From NCBI RefSeq assembly GCF_005774735.1, contig NZ_VBUM01000021.1, positions 1-44,017 on the forward strand: DNA of 44,017 bases, written 5' to 3'. Origin of the DNA: Microbacterium sp. 5K110 (GTDB taxonomy: Bacteria > Actinomycetota > Actinomycetes > Actinomycetales > Microbacteriaceae). Made by a program: the position numbers and the translations under genes. Every line of letters starts with the position of its first letter. Positions within the stretch are counted from its first letter, which is position 1. Shown here piece after piece: positions 1-7,729 of this stretch. The notes beneath the pieces are model-generated. The model was not told the origin of the DNA and ran no database searches. It saw nothing but the letters and a program-made list of their open reading frames with translations.

Positions 1-66
1 GCCATCGTGCGGTGTCGTCTTTCTGTGTGAGTTCTTGGTCGTTCTCACTGACCATCGCACGATGGC
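1..66. repeat. 11-bp perfect inverted repeat at the left edge
   Basis: GCCATCGTGCG at 1-11 is repeated as its exact reverse complement CGCACGATGGC at 56-66. The left arm begins at the first base of the window, so the repeat may be longer. The 44-base spacer holds GAGTTCTT (29-36) and GTTCTC (41-46), short words that recur upstream of tnsA near 10656-10678. It could be an operator, a recombination site or a terminator-like hairpin; the sequence does not decide. Confidence 0.4.
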
Positions 67-179
67 TCACCCCGTCGCGGTCACGACGCCGCGGGCCCGA
101 AAGACCACCACCCCGCGGGACTCCAGGCCGGCCTCGCCCCGGCGATGCCGGGAGGACCCACACGACAGGAAGCACACTC

Positions 180-407
180 ATGACAGTGTCCACCGCAGAC
201 AAGACCGATCTCCTCTACAGAAGTATCCTCACCATCGGCAATCGCATCGTCGTTGTTCTCAAAGACCCGACCGTGCAGGCGGACTGCGCAGCGTTCGTCG
301 CCAGTTGCCGTGCGGCGTTCGGCCCGGCCAAAGACGCGGCGCGCTCAGGTGTGAGACTCGCGAGCACCGCCGGCTCAGCCTGGCGCCGGAACGGACAACA
401 AACGTGA
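180..407 (+). CDS. Small hypothetical protein (75 aa)
   Basis: I do not recognise this protein. The ATG at 180 is chosen because AGGAAG lies seven bases upstream; the longer open frame starting at 12 is arginine/proline-rich and looks non-coding. The product is small and soluble-looking, with a hydrophobic stretch (ILTIGNRIVVVL) near residues 16-27, two cysteines near 36 and 43, and a basic C-terminus. It converges on the minus-strand defence operon that ends at 522. A short hairpin follows at 424-440. No function is proposed. Confidence 0.5.
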   Translation: MTVSTADKTDLLYRSILTIGNRIVVVLKDPTVQADCAAFVASCRAAFGPAKDAARSGVRLASTAGSAWRRNGQQT

Positions 408-423
408 GGCCGCAACCAGGCGA

Positions 424-440
424 AGACTGGGTGCCAGTCT
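424..440. terminator. Short hairpin between convergent genes
   Basis: AGACTGG at 424-430 and CCAGTCT at 434-440 form a perfect 7-bp stem with a 3-base loop, 17 bases after the stop of the small gene at 180-407. No T-run follows, so it is only a possible actinobacterial-type terminator. A second odd palindrome, CTCGCGTCGCGAG, lies at 497-509, just past the 3' end of the operon that stops at 522. Confidence 0.3.
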
Positions 441-521
441 CCCCAGCTTCTGTGGGCTCTCACGCTGACGTGAAGCACCTCGCATCGGTGCGATCTCTCG
501 CGTCGCGAGCTCGGAAGATCG

Positions 522-1439
522 TCAGAGGAGCTTATAGCCCACGTGAGCAACAGTCGCCGTTCGCGTCGCCGTGTCCAGTTTGAAGTGAATCCTTCCATGC
601 CCGGGAGTGAATCGCGCATGGGTGTCGAAGGTACGAACGGTTCCGTCGAGGTCCTGAAAATCCATCAGACCCTCACCCCGCCGACTCTGCGAATCGGCTG
701 TCACATGCGTGTACCACGACGGATGCGATGACGTGGGTGACCACTCAACCAACGCACGGTTCATTAGGGCCAGAGTCTGCGCAACCGGGGCCACCCACTT
801 CGGGTCGAGTGCCTTTAGTTGATCTTCGGCACGCCGCAGAAACTTCAGCTTCGTGAACATCTCCTCGCACTTCGCCTGGAGATCCGCGCCAGACTCGACA
901 TCGGCCATGCCAGCCAACGAAACCCATTCGATATGAGGGTCGAGGTGGGACTCGACCGATCCGTGTCGAACCTGGACGTCCTCACTCATCAGTCGAATCT
1001 CCCCGTCCAGGTCGACGAGGTAGGTGCGCGTTCCCTTGACCCATTCGACATCCCACGCGCCCGAAGTGCGAAAACTGACCAGTAGCCCATCGCTCATGTG
1101 AGCATCGCCGAAGGCAACGAGGGCGTCCCCCGCAACGCGGTATTCGGAGGCTTCGTCGTCACGGTCCCGATGCCAGCCCGGCGACTTGCTCTGCATAAGT
1201 CGTACGACCCGCCACCGGTCACGGTTGGCCGCACGGCTTCCCCACTCACCAAGTGTGTGATGTTCGAACAAGGTCACCTCGCTCAGCGCCTTGGCGGACA
1301 CCAGGGCTGCATCGCCCCGCCTTCGCCTGACTGCGAGAAGAAGCGCAGCAAAGTCGCCGACAACTTCGTCAGAAACCTCTTTCGATGGAAGTCGAGCTTC
1401 CGATACCGATGCCTCGTTGACGTGAATCAGAAGCACCAT
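522..1439 (-). CDS. Third protein of a DUF262/DUF3696 defence-like operon
   Basis: A 305-residue protein without a domain I can name. It starts at ATG 1439, six bases after the stop of the DUF3696 ATPase gene, so it is almost certainly co-transcribed and probably coupled in translation. The C-terminus (about residues 278-305) carries RIHFKLD followed by VAHVGYKL, a strand-turn-strand ending of the type seen in partner proteins of ATPase-based defence systems; that comparison is from memory and weak. It is cytoplasmic by appearance: no signal peptide or membrane segment. From its position it is the third component, perhaps the effector or a specificity factor, of the operon. That role is inferred from context only. 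Confidence 0.75.
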   Translation of the reverse strand: MVLLIHVNEASVSEARLPSKEVSDEVVGDFAALLLAVRRRRGDAALVSAKALSEVTLFEHHTLGEWGSRAANRDRWRVVRLMQSKSPGWHRDRDDEASEYRVAGDALVAFGDAHMSDGLLVSFRTSGAWDVEWVKGTRTYLVDLDGEIRLMSEDVQVRHGSVESHLDPHIEWVSLAGMADVESGADLQAKCEEMFTKLKFLRRAEDQLKALDPKWVAPVAQTLALMNRALVEWSPTSSHPSWYTHVTADSQSRRGEGLMDFQDLDGTVRTFDTHARFTPGHGRIHFKLDTATRTATVAHVGYKLL

Positions 1440-1445
1440 CAGCGA

Positions 1446-2576
1446 TCAGCCCAGTAGCTCGTCAAGCGCCATATCCCACTCATCAAAGAAGCCCTCCGGC
1501 CACGCAGACAACATTCCATCAGCGCCAATTGCTGGGGATGAGACGCTAATCGACGAGCTCTCATCCCGTCGGAAGTAGTTCAGCCGTACGGCGGAAGGCT
1601 GAATCAGCGCGCTCTTCACCGCGAGCCGCGTTCCGTTGAGGATGTGGTCGCTGTGGGTCTCAACGACGACCTGCGCGCCCGAGGCTGACGCGGCGCACGC
1701 AAGTCGCGCCATGGCGGTCTGGCCCCGAGGATGTACGTGCGCCTCCGGGTTCTCGAGGAGGATAAGAGAGCCAGGGCGCGCCGTGAGGCAGGCGAGGACG
1801 ACTGGAAGAACGTACGCAAGGCCGAATCCGACGTGAGTGGCCCGGCGAGAATTGCTCCTCGGACGATCTGAACGCATGAACTCGATGTCGAGCCGGACCA
1901 GATCAGTCTGGGGAATGGCCACCGCCTGAAGTCGAACGCCTGGGCAGATCTCGCCGAGCCATGCTTCAAGTTGATCTAGCAGTCTCGGCGAGCTGGCCAA
2001 CGGATGGCTGAGCACGTCGGCAGAAATGGGTTCATCCTGAAATGCGCGAAGGAAGTCCACCGCGTACTCGCCTCGGGTACCGAGGAACCGGCGCCGCACA
2101 GCGACTTCGTGCGAGCGCGCATACGTCGCAGAGGGGGTCAGCCGATCGGCTCGCAGGTACTGGAATCCATCTCTTGTGATCGACTGTGCGCCCTCCTGCC
2201 AAAACGTGCTCGAGAATCCCTCACCCACAAGAGGAAGGTAATCACCCTCCCGTTCGTACCCGACTACGACCGAACTTGAGCCACCGTCGTGACCCAGTAA
2301 CGCGACAGCGAACTGCTGGTCTCCGGAGTAGTCCTCGTTGAGAACATCGGCCCCGGTCCCAAGGTCCACATACTCGCCATTGAGGGGGAGACCGGCGCTA
2401 CCCCCAGACGTACCACCCCGTTGAAAAGCGTCGAAGCCCTGTCGCAACAGAGCGAGCGCCTGGAGCACGGAACTCTTGCCTGAGGAGTTGAGTCCTGCGA
2501 GTAGCGTGAATCCTCCGAGCGGCACGCTGAGATTCACGAACGCCTTGAAGTTTCGGAGACTGACCTCGCTGATCAT
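1446..2576 (-). CDS. AAA/ABC-type ATPase with DUF3696 C-terminus
   Basis: A 376-residue ATPase of the SMC/OLD-like ABC class. Seen: Walker A GLNSSGKSS at about 28-36, Walker B LILLENPE at about 271-278 and the switch-histidine segment ETHSDH at about 306-311. A C-terminal WPEGFF at about 359-364 is the hallmark ending of DUF3696 proteins (COG4938). Known: proteins of this kind act as nucleotide-driven sensors or switches in several phage-defence operons. The start ATG overlaps the stop of the upstream DUF262 gene by four bases (ATGA), and the third gene follows six bases downstream, so the three form one transcription unit. Length is normal for the family and motifs are intact. Most likely the regulatory ATPase of a Menshen-like system; the system name is from memory. 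Confidence 0.9.
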   Translation of the reverse strand: MISEVSLRNFKAFVNLSVPLGGFTLLAGLNSSGKSSVLQALALLRQGFDAFQRGGTSGGSAGLPLNGEYVDLGTGADVLNEDYSGDQQFAVALLGHDGGSSSVVVGYEREGDYLPLVGEGFSSTFWQEGAQSITRDGFQYLRADRLTPSATYARSHEVAVRRRFLGTRGEYAVDFLRAFQDEPISADVLSHPLASSPRLLDQLEAWLGEICPGVRLQAVAIPQTDLVRLDIEFMRSDRPRSNSRRATHVGFGLAYVLPVVLACLTARPGSLILLENPEAHVHPRGQTAMARLACAASASGAQVVVETHSDHILNGTRLAVKSALIQPSAVRLNYFRRDESSSISVSSPAIGADGMLSAWPEGFFDEWDMALDELLG

Positions 2577-3775
2577 GCGAGCACCTCTTCCAGAAGATCC
2601 CGCACCATGGAGAACCGTGTCTTGACCTTACGAACATCTCCAGTGCCCCCTGAGACCGAGTCGAAGAATCGATCGTTCCGAGTAAGCGCGGCGAAGCGTT
2701 CATCGACAGTTCGCCGGCGCGTCTTGAGCGTCTTCGATTGGGGAGCATCAACTCGTGCGAGGTTGACCGCGAGAGATTCAAATATTGCCTTGTTGATGGG
2801 CAGTCGACGATCGGCGTTAGATGCGCTCCGCTTTCGGAATGCCTGGTCGCCGAAGATGTCACGCGCGAGCGTTAGCGCTCGATAGAAGTCCTGCTCGATC
2901 CCGCCCTTAACCGCTTCGTCCGCGTGGTTCAGCTGCACCATCGCGTCCCGGAGGAACCCGTCCAAGTCCCCTCGCGCGTATTGTTGCGGATCCGTCCGAA
3001 GGAATGCGACAAACCTCAGGACCATCTCGCGATCGGCCATTCGATCTGGCTTGATGCTGTAGTTGGTCGCCTTCCTAAACGTCTGGGAATGCGCGAGCTT
3101 CGTCAGGTAGGTCCGCGCATCCCCGGGAATCAGCGCATGGCGCAGCTCCTGCGAGGTCAGCGGAAGTCCGCCCGTATTGATTCGGGCGAAGATGTTGAAC
3201 TTGACCGGTTCTGGCGTGCCGGAGCGAATTAGGTGCACCAGGAGCTCGGTCTCGTCGATCCGCGTTCGAAGGCTCGGCGGGAGGTCCCCGTACAGGTTCC
3301 CTTCGTACGACTTCAAGTATTCGAGGCCGCGAAGACGAAGTGGTGCCATGTTGGGCACGAGGGCAGGATCGACAAATCGTGCGATCGTCGTCAGGCGCTG
3401 GATCCCGTCAACGATCGACCACCCCTCGTCACCGCTTTCGGCGGCGTAAAGGTTGGGAACGGGAATCCGTAGTAGAAGAGATTCGACTAGTTTGCTCTGC
3501 GCTTCGTCGCCCCACACGCCGGCTTGACGCTGAAAATCCGGCGCAAGGTCGAGCACTCCACGCCGCAACCGCGCCAGGAGCAGATCCACAGTCATGGTTC
3601 GCGTTACGACATCGATTAGGGCAGGATCGAACGGCTCCTTGATGTTCTCCTCGAGCGCCAACTCCTCACGCTCGACACCGGCGGCGTGGCCGTCGGCGCT
3701 GAGCTCTTCATCGATCGCGATTTCATCAGCGCTTTGTGCATCCATCTGCAGAGCGTCCTCCTTCAGCGCGGCCAC
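2573..3775 (-). CDS. DUF262 (ParB/GmrS-like) protein, first gene of defence operon
   Basis: A 400-residue protein with a DUF262 domain, the ParB/Srx-related fold found at the N-terminus of GmrSD enzymes. Seen: PDFQRQAGVW at about 79-88 and VDGIQRLTTI at about 122-131, corresponding to the family's FQR and DGQQR motifs, with I replacing the first Q. There is no DUF1524/HNH nuclease domain in the C-terminal half, unlike the GmrSD-like gene at 12829-14703, so it needs a partner for any cleavage. The GTG at 3775 has GGGAGG just upstream; an in-frame ATG at 3745 with AAGGAGG is an alternative. It is translationally coupled to the DUF3696 ATPase. Known: DUF262 domains bind or hydrolyse nucleotides. 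The role here is inferred. Confidence 0.88.
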   Translation of the reverse strand: MAALKEDALQMDAQSADEIAIDEELSADGHAAGVEREELALEENIKEPFDPALIDVVTRTMTVDLLLARLRRGVLDLAPDFQRQAGVWGDEAQSKLVESLLLRIPVPNLYAAESGDEGWSIVDGIQRLTTIARFVDPALVPNMAPLRLRGLEYLKSYEGNLYGDLPPSLRTRIDETELLVHLIRSGTPEPVKFNIFARINTGGLPLTSQELRHALIPGDARTYLTKLAHSQTFRKATNYSIKPDRMADREMVLRFVAFLRTDPQQYARGDLDGFLRDAMVQLNHADEAVKGGIEQDFYRALTLARDIFGDQAFRKRSASNADRRLPINKAIFESLAVNLARVDAPQSKTLKTRRRTVDERFAALTRNDRFFDSVSGGTGDVRKVKTRFSMVRDLLEEVLA

Positions 3776-3889
3776 ACAGCCCTCCCATGATGTCAGTGGG
3801 ATGCTCCCGGGCGGAGATTCAGTTGCCGTGGCGGCTCAAGATTCGCTACGGCGCAACAGCTGGTTGGAGTCCTAGCCACCCGAATCCAG

Positions 3890-3912
3890 CCATACCGATT
3901 AGGCCATACCGA
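3890..3912. promoter_or_regulatory. Direct repeat in divergent promoter region
   Basis: CCATACCGA occurs twice, at 3890-3898 and 3904-3912, 14 bases apart. It lies in the 163-base gap between the divergent DUF262 operon (start 3775) and the XRE regulator (start 3939). This spacing and place fit an operator for the XRE protein controlling itself and perhaps the defence operon. No confident -10/-35 pair was assigned. Confidence 0.35.
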
Positions 3913-3938
3913 CACGCGTTCACGGGAACGCTGGACCG

Positions 3939-4223
3939 GTGGCAAAGCGCACCGGACCCGAGGACGCGGCCTGGAACGACTACGCCGGCCAGCTCGCCGC
4001 GAATCTCCGGCGGCTGCGCGCCGAAGCTGGTCTCAGCCAGGAAGATGTCGCCTACCGCTCGGGGCTGACGCGCTACACGTACCAGAAGTACGAGAAGGGC
4101 GAGTCGAAGCCGGGGACGCCGGCGAACCCGACGATCCGCACGCTCCTGGCGATGTCGCAGACGCTCGGTGTCGAGCTCACTGAGATTCTTCCGGCCGACG
4201 CGCCGGACCTTCGGCTTCGCTGA
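3939..4223 (+). CDS. XRE-family helix-turn-helix regulator
   Basis: A 94-residue single-domain DNA-binding protein. Seen: the Cro/C1-type helix-turn-helix spans about residues 18-75, with the typical LRRLRAEAGLSQEDVAYRSG start, a QKYEKGE segment and the TLLAMSQTLGVELTEIL ending. It starts at GTG 3939. It is divergent from the DUF262-DUF3696 operon and overlaps the 3' end of tniQ by 47 bases in convergent orientation. Known: small XRE repressors often hold defence operons or mobile elements silent. Inferred: it is the local repressor of the left-hand defence operon; the direct repeat at 3890-3912 is a candidate binding site. It could instead regulate the transposition genes. Confidence 0.85.
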   Translation: MAKRTGPEDAAWNDYAGQLAANLRRLRAEAGLSQEDVAYRSGLTRYTYQKYEKGESKPGTPANPTIRTLLAMSQTLGVELTEILPADAPDLRLR

Positions 4224-6588
4224 CCGCGAAGGCTCGCGCGAGCTCACGCTGGACCTCGAGCCCGAGGTCCGTGAGAGTGAGCGGCTGTCCTCGTACCGCC
4301 CGCGTGATGAGTGGGCCGCCGGCATCCGCGCCGATGCGCTTCATCTGGCTCGCGAGGATGCTGAGAGTCACGCCGAGTTTGGTGGCGGCAGCCGTCATCG
4401 TGTCGTGGCGGGCGACGATGAGGAACCGTTCGGCGCGCTGCGTGGCGTCCTGACCGACGAGGATTCGGCGAAGCAGTGCAGAGTCCCCCGCGCGCGGGTC
4501 GACGCGGATCGCAGTCGCTCGACTCGCGCTGCCCCGAGGTCTGCGCGGGATCCCTGCCGCTTCGAGATGACGGTTGATCGTGGTCATAGTCACGCCGACC
4601 TCTGCGGCGATCTCCGGGATGGTGTGCCGCTCGACTATGTAGCGCTGTCGCAGCCAGTCGACGTCGATCGGCGCACGTCGCCGACCGCGGCGCGTGTCGA
4701 CCCCGGCATGGTCGAGCACACGGCTCACGGTCTGCCTCGCAACCCCATGATCGAGTGCGATCTCAGCAACTGAGCGGCCAGAAGAGTAGGCCGCCACTGC
4801 CCGAGACGGCCTCACCGCGGCGCGCGCGGGCCGAGCCGGCGGCCACTCGCGATCTCGCTGAACGGAGACGTCGCCATGGATGCCAGCGACCTCGAGCTCG
4901 GGCATCCATGACACCGGCTCATCGATTCCCCGTGCGCTCAGGAACTCAGCCGCCGAACTCTGAAGCGCCTCCGCCACAGCCCCTGGCAGTCCGGCGCGGA
5001 ACTGCTGGAGCTCAACGAACGACGGGAAGCTCGCATCCGAGGCGAACGCCGCCTTGGCGAGCCGGCTGCCGGTGAGCAGAGCGTAGAGATGCGCGCGAGC
5101 GAGCTGCCACCGCCGATCCCCGCCCGGCAGCACGTTCGCCGTCCGACAGAACCAGTGCCACTCGTCGCGGGGCAGGATGTCGGAGTAGTCGATCGCTCGG
5201 CGGCGCGCGTAGTCGATGGGCGTCGAGTTCTCGTCGAGGAACTCGGCGACGCGTGCCAGCGCACGGATGGTGTCCGCCTCGGGAGCGTTGCGGCCGAGCG
5301 AGCGCATGACGTGACTGACCTGGCGCCCTTTCATGTCGGGGTCAAGAAGCTTGATCGCCGATCCGTGCGTGAGGCGCGTTCCGGCGAAGACGATTGCTGC
5401 GGACAGCGCTCCGCCGGCGATCTCGGCGTCGAGTCGTCGTGGCGCGAGACGAGCCGTCCACTCAGGCCACAGCACAGCCGGGATCTTGGCGGCACGGGCG
5501 GCCGGGTCCGTGGTCGACACCTTCATCGCTTGGAGAGTGGCCGTGGGCCGTCGCGTACGCCCGAGCGCGCGGCTCACGTGGTCCCGAAGCGGTGGGGAAT
5601 GGTGATCGAGCGCGGTGTGGATGCTGACGCGTCCGCGGAGAAGGTCTGTGATGCGTTCACCCGCCCGGAGCGCCTCGAACGCGATCGTGTTTCCGAGCGC
5701 GACCTCGCGCGCGGTGTTCGGCCGGAGGTCGACCTTCCCCGTGCTCGCGTGTGAGGTGATCGCGCTGAGGTCTGGCGCGACGACCGGCATCCAATCGAAT
5801 CGCTCCCCGTCAACGAGCGCCTGTCGCGCGGCGCGAGAAAGCAGGAGCATGTCGGACAGGACTTGGATCGTGCTGGGCCGCGCTTCGGAGTAAATGCCAA
5901 GCTCGCTCGAGCCAACCGCCACGACGCGCAGCATCATGCGCTGGGCCTCGCGCGTGGCCTCGTCGGCCGCGACGCACTCCTGGGCTGCTGTCAGATCAGC
6001 GCCGCAGCGTTCGCGCATGCTCAGCGTCCCCACCGACGGCCTGTTGTGGCAGTGACCGGGCTGCGGGACGAGCGTGATCGGATGCCCGATGAGCCGCGGC
6101 GGCTGCCGGCATCCTGGGCAGAGGTCGACGAGCAGTCGCTTGTGGCGCAGACAGGCGAAGCCGAAGGGGAACTGCCAGGAGAGCCGCCACCTGCCACCCG
6201 AGTCGGCGAGGCAATCGGGGCAGTAACGCGCGGCGACGCCAGTGCTCGGGCAGGAGGCGCTGATCCGCCCCTGCGGTGTGAGCCGGATGGCGTTCGCGGC
6301 GAAGGTCGTCCGAGTCATCGCCAGATACTCGTCGGCGGGCCTCCCGGTCGTCTGTTCGAGGTTCGTGAGTTGCTGGGGCTCGAGGGAGGTGGACCAGGCT
6401 CGCGCGGACTGCGGGGTTGCCTTCGGGACGCCGTCGGCGTCGATGAGGCCCAGCGCTCGCGCCATCTCTCCGACGGTAGCCCCGTAATCATGCGCCATGA
6501 ACTCAACCCATGAGTCGAGCGGCTCGTCGGGAAGCGGCATCACGACGTGCAGGAGGCGACGCAACGTCACGCTCCGACCTCGCAGCAA
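4177..6588 (-). CDS. tniQ: TniQ/TnsD-family transposition target-selection protein with HTH tail
   Basis: An 803-residue TniQ-family protein, last gene of a Tn7-like operon. Seen: an N-terminal P-DEPLDSW motif (about 18-27). Zinc-binding clusters follow: CPDC (123-126) with CLRH (146-149), and CPGC (157-160). The long central part is of TnsD type. The last 210 residues hold two homeodomain-like helix-turn-helix segments (about 598-628 and 645-680) and a LysR-like winged helix (about 715-785). Known: TniQ/TnsD recruits the TnsC ATPase to a chosen target; long forms bind a specific attachment site. Inferred: the HTH array reads the target. The TTG at 6588 is the outermost start; GTG 6570, with GAGG upstream, is equally plausible. 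It lies 19 bases after tnsC. Confidence 0.88.
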   Translation of the reverse strand: MLRGRSVTLRRLLHVVMPLPDEPLDSWVEFMAHDYGATVGEMARALGLIDADGVPKATPQSARAWSTSLEPQQLTNLEQTTGRPADEYLAMTRTTFAANAIRLTPQGRISASCPSTGVAARYCPDCLADSGGRWRLSWQFPFGFACLRHKRLLVDLCPGCRQPPRLIGHPITLVPQPGHCHNRPSVGTLSMRERCGADLTAAQECVAADEATREAQRMMLRVVAVGSSELGIYSEARPSTIQVLSDMLLLSRAARQALVDGERFDWMPVVAPDLSAITSHASTGKVDLRPNTAREVALGNTIAFEALRAGERITDLLRGRVSIHTALDHHSPPLRDHVSRALGRTRRPTATLQAMKVSTTDPAARAAKIPAVLWPEWTARLAPRRLDAEIAGGALSAAIVFAGTRLTHGSAIKLLDPDMKGRQVSHVMRSLGRNAPEADTIRALARVAEFLDENSTPIDYARRRAIDYSDILPRDEWHWFCRTANVLPGGDRRWQLARAHLYALLTGSRLAKAAFASDASFPSFVELQQFRAGLPGAVAEALQSSAAEFLSARGIDEPVSWMPELEVAGIHGDVSVQRDREWPPARPARAAVRPSRAVAAYSSGRSVAEIALDHGVARQTVSRVLDHAGVDTRRGRRRAPIDVDWLRQRYIVERHTIPEIAAEVGVTMTTINRHLEAAGIPRRPRGSASRATAIRVDPRAGDSALLRRILVGQDATQRAERFLIVARHDTMTAAATKLGVTLSILASQMKRIGADAGGPLITRAVRGQPLTLTDLGLEVQRELARAFAVSEAEGPARRPEESQ

Positions 6589-6607
6589 TGCACGACGACC
6601 GTCCGCG

Positions 6608-7729
6608 TCATGCCGCAGCTCGCGGCTTCTTCCGCTTCGCCGTTCCGCTCTTCTTCTCCTCGAGTTCCTTGGCGACGACCTCGCGAGCCTCTTCGGCTGC
6701 GACGTCGATGTCGATCTCGTCGAGCACTTCCCGGGTAAGTTCTTCGGTTCCGTCGCGCATCGCGTGGACCGTTCCGAGAGTGATCAGCTTGAACAGCGAG
6801 CCGATCATGCCGGTGGAGCGTTCGTAGAGATAGTCCGCCTGCCCGCGAAGCATCCGCGGTCGAGCGTTGGCGAGCACAAGGTGGGTTTCGATCGTGCCGA
6901 GCAACGAAATCCAGGCCTTGCGGTGCTCACCGACGGGATGTTCGAACGGCGGCAGAGTGAGCCTGGTCCATCGCCGGGCGATCTGCGACATCGCGAGGTT
7001 CTTGCTCGTCTTGCTCTCGCTGAGGAGCCCGGTCGCGGTCATGTTGACACCGGTGAACAGGAAGGTGGCGGGGTACTCGTTGGCGAGCCACTTCAGCTCA
7101 TTAGCCACCGCCTCCCCCTCATCGGTGTGGATCTTCAGGAAGTGCACGTCGTCGACGATGATCAGCCGCGTGCCGTGGCGGCGCACTGACTCCGCCGCGA
7201 GAGCGGCCAGGTTGCGGTTCCGCAGATGGCGAGTCTCCGCCGCTTCAGCGGACGGGTGGTTGTAGAAGTTCAGGATGGCTTCGTTCAGGGCACGCGTGTT
7301 CGTGTTTCCTTTGAAGGCGACGTGACACACCGGAATGTGCAGGGTCTGCCCGTCGTCAAAGTCCTTCCCGTGACGCAGGATCTGACGGCGGTGAAATGCT
7401 CGCCCGAACGCGTCGACAGCGGTGGTCTTCCCCAGTCCGGGCGGCGAGTCGACAATCGCCGCACCCTTCACCCGTGAAGGACCTTGCTGGTTGGCGTCGA
7501 GAAGGTCCCACAAGCGCACATTGAGCCGCTTGACTTGCGGTGTCGTCACCAGGAAGTTCGCGTGGTACCGCTCGCGGTGGTAGTCGTAGGCGACGCGATC
7601 ATCCTCACCGAGCTTGTCGATCTGCTTGGCGGACAGGCTCTGCGGCTTCTCCGGTGCCGGGTCCTCGGCGAAGTGCCGCCAGCCCTCCCACCGGGAGAGA
7701 AGCTCGTCCCGTTCCAGGGGCAGGATCAC
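6608..7729 (-). CDS. tnsC: TnsC/TniB-family transposition ATPase
   Basis: A 373-residue AAA+ ATPase. Seen: Walker A DSPPGLGKTT (94-103), Walker B LIIVDD (189-194) followed by HFLK, a TGVNMT sensor-like segment after the next strand, and a lysine-rich tail. Known: TnsC/TniB forms an ATP-dependent filament on target DNA, bridges TniQ to the TnsAB transposase, and enforces target choice and immunity. The GTG start at 7729 overlaps the tnsB stop by four bases (GTGA), showing translational coupling; tniQ starts 19 bases downstream. Length and motifs are intact, so the protein should be active. A TniB of a Tn5053/Tn402-type element is the near alternative, but the presence of tnsA favours the Tn7-like class. 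Confidence 0.9.
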   Translation of the reverse strand: MILPLERDELLSRWEGWRHFAEDPAPEKPQSLSAKQIDKLGEDDRVAYDYHRERYHANFLVTTPQVKRLNVRLWDLLDANQQGPSRVKGAAIVDSPPGLGKTTAVDAFGRAFHRRQILRHGKDFDDGQTLHIPVCHVAFKGNTNTRALNEAILNFYNHPSAEAAETRHLRNRNLAALAAESVRRHGTRLIIVDDVHFLKIHTDEGEAVANELKWLANEYPATFLFTGVNMTATGLLSESKTSKNLAMSQIARRWTRLTLPPFEHPVGEHRKAWISLLGTIETHLVLANARPRMLRGQADYLYERSTGMIGSLFKLITLGTVHAMRDGTEELTREVLDEIDIDVAAEEAREVVAKELEEKKSGTAKRKKPRAAA

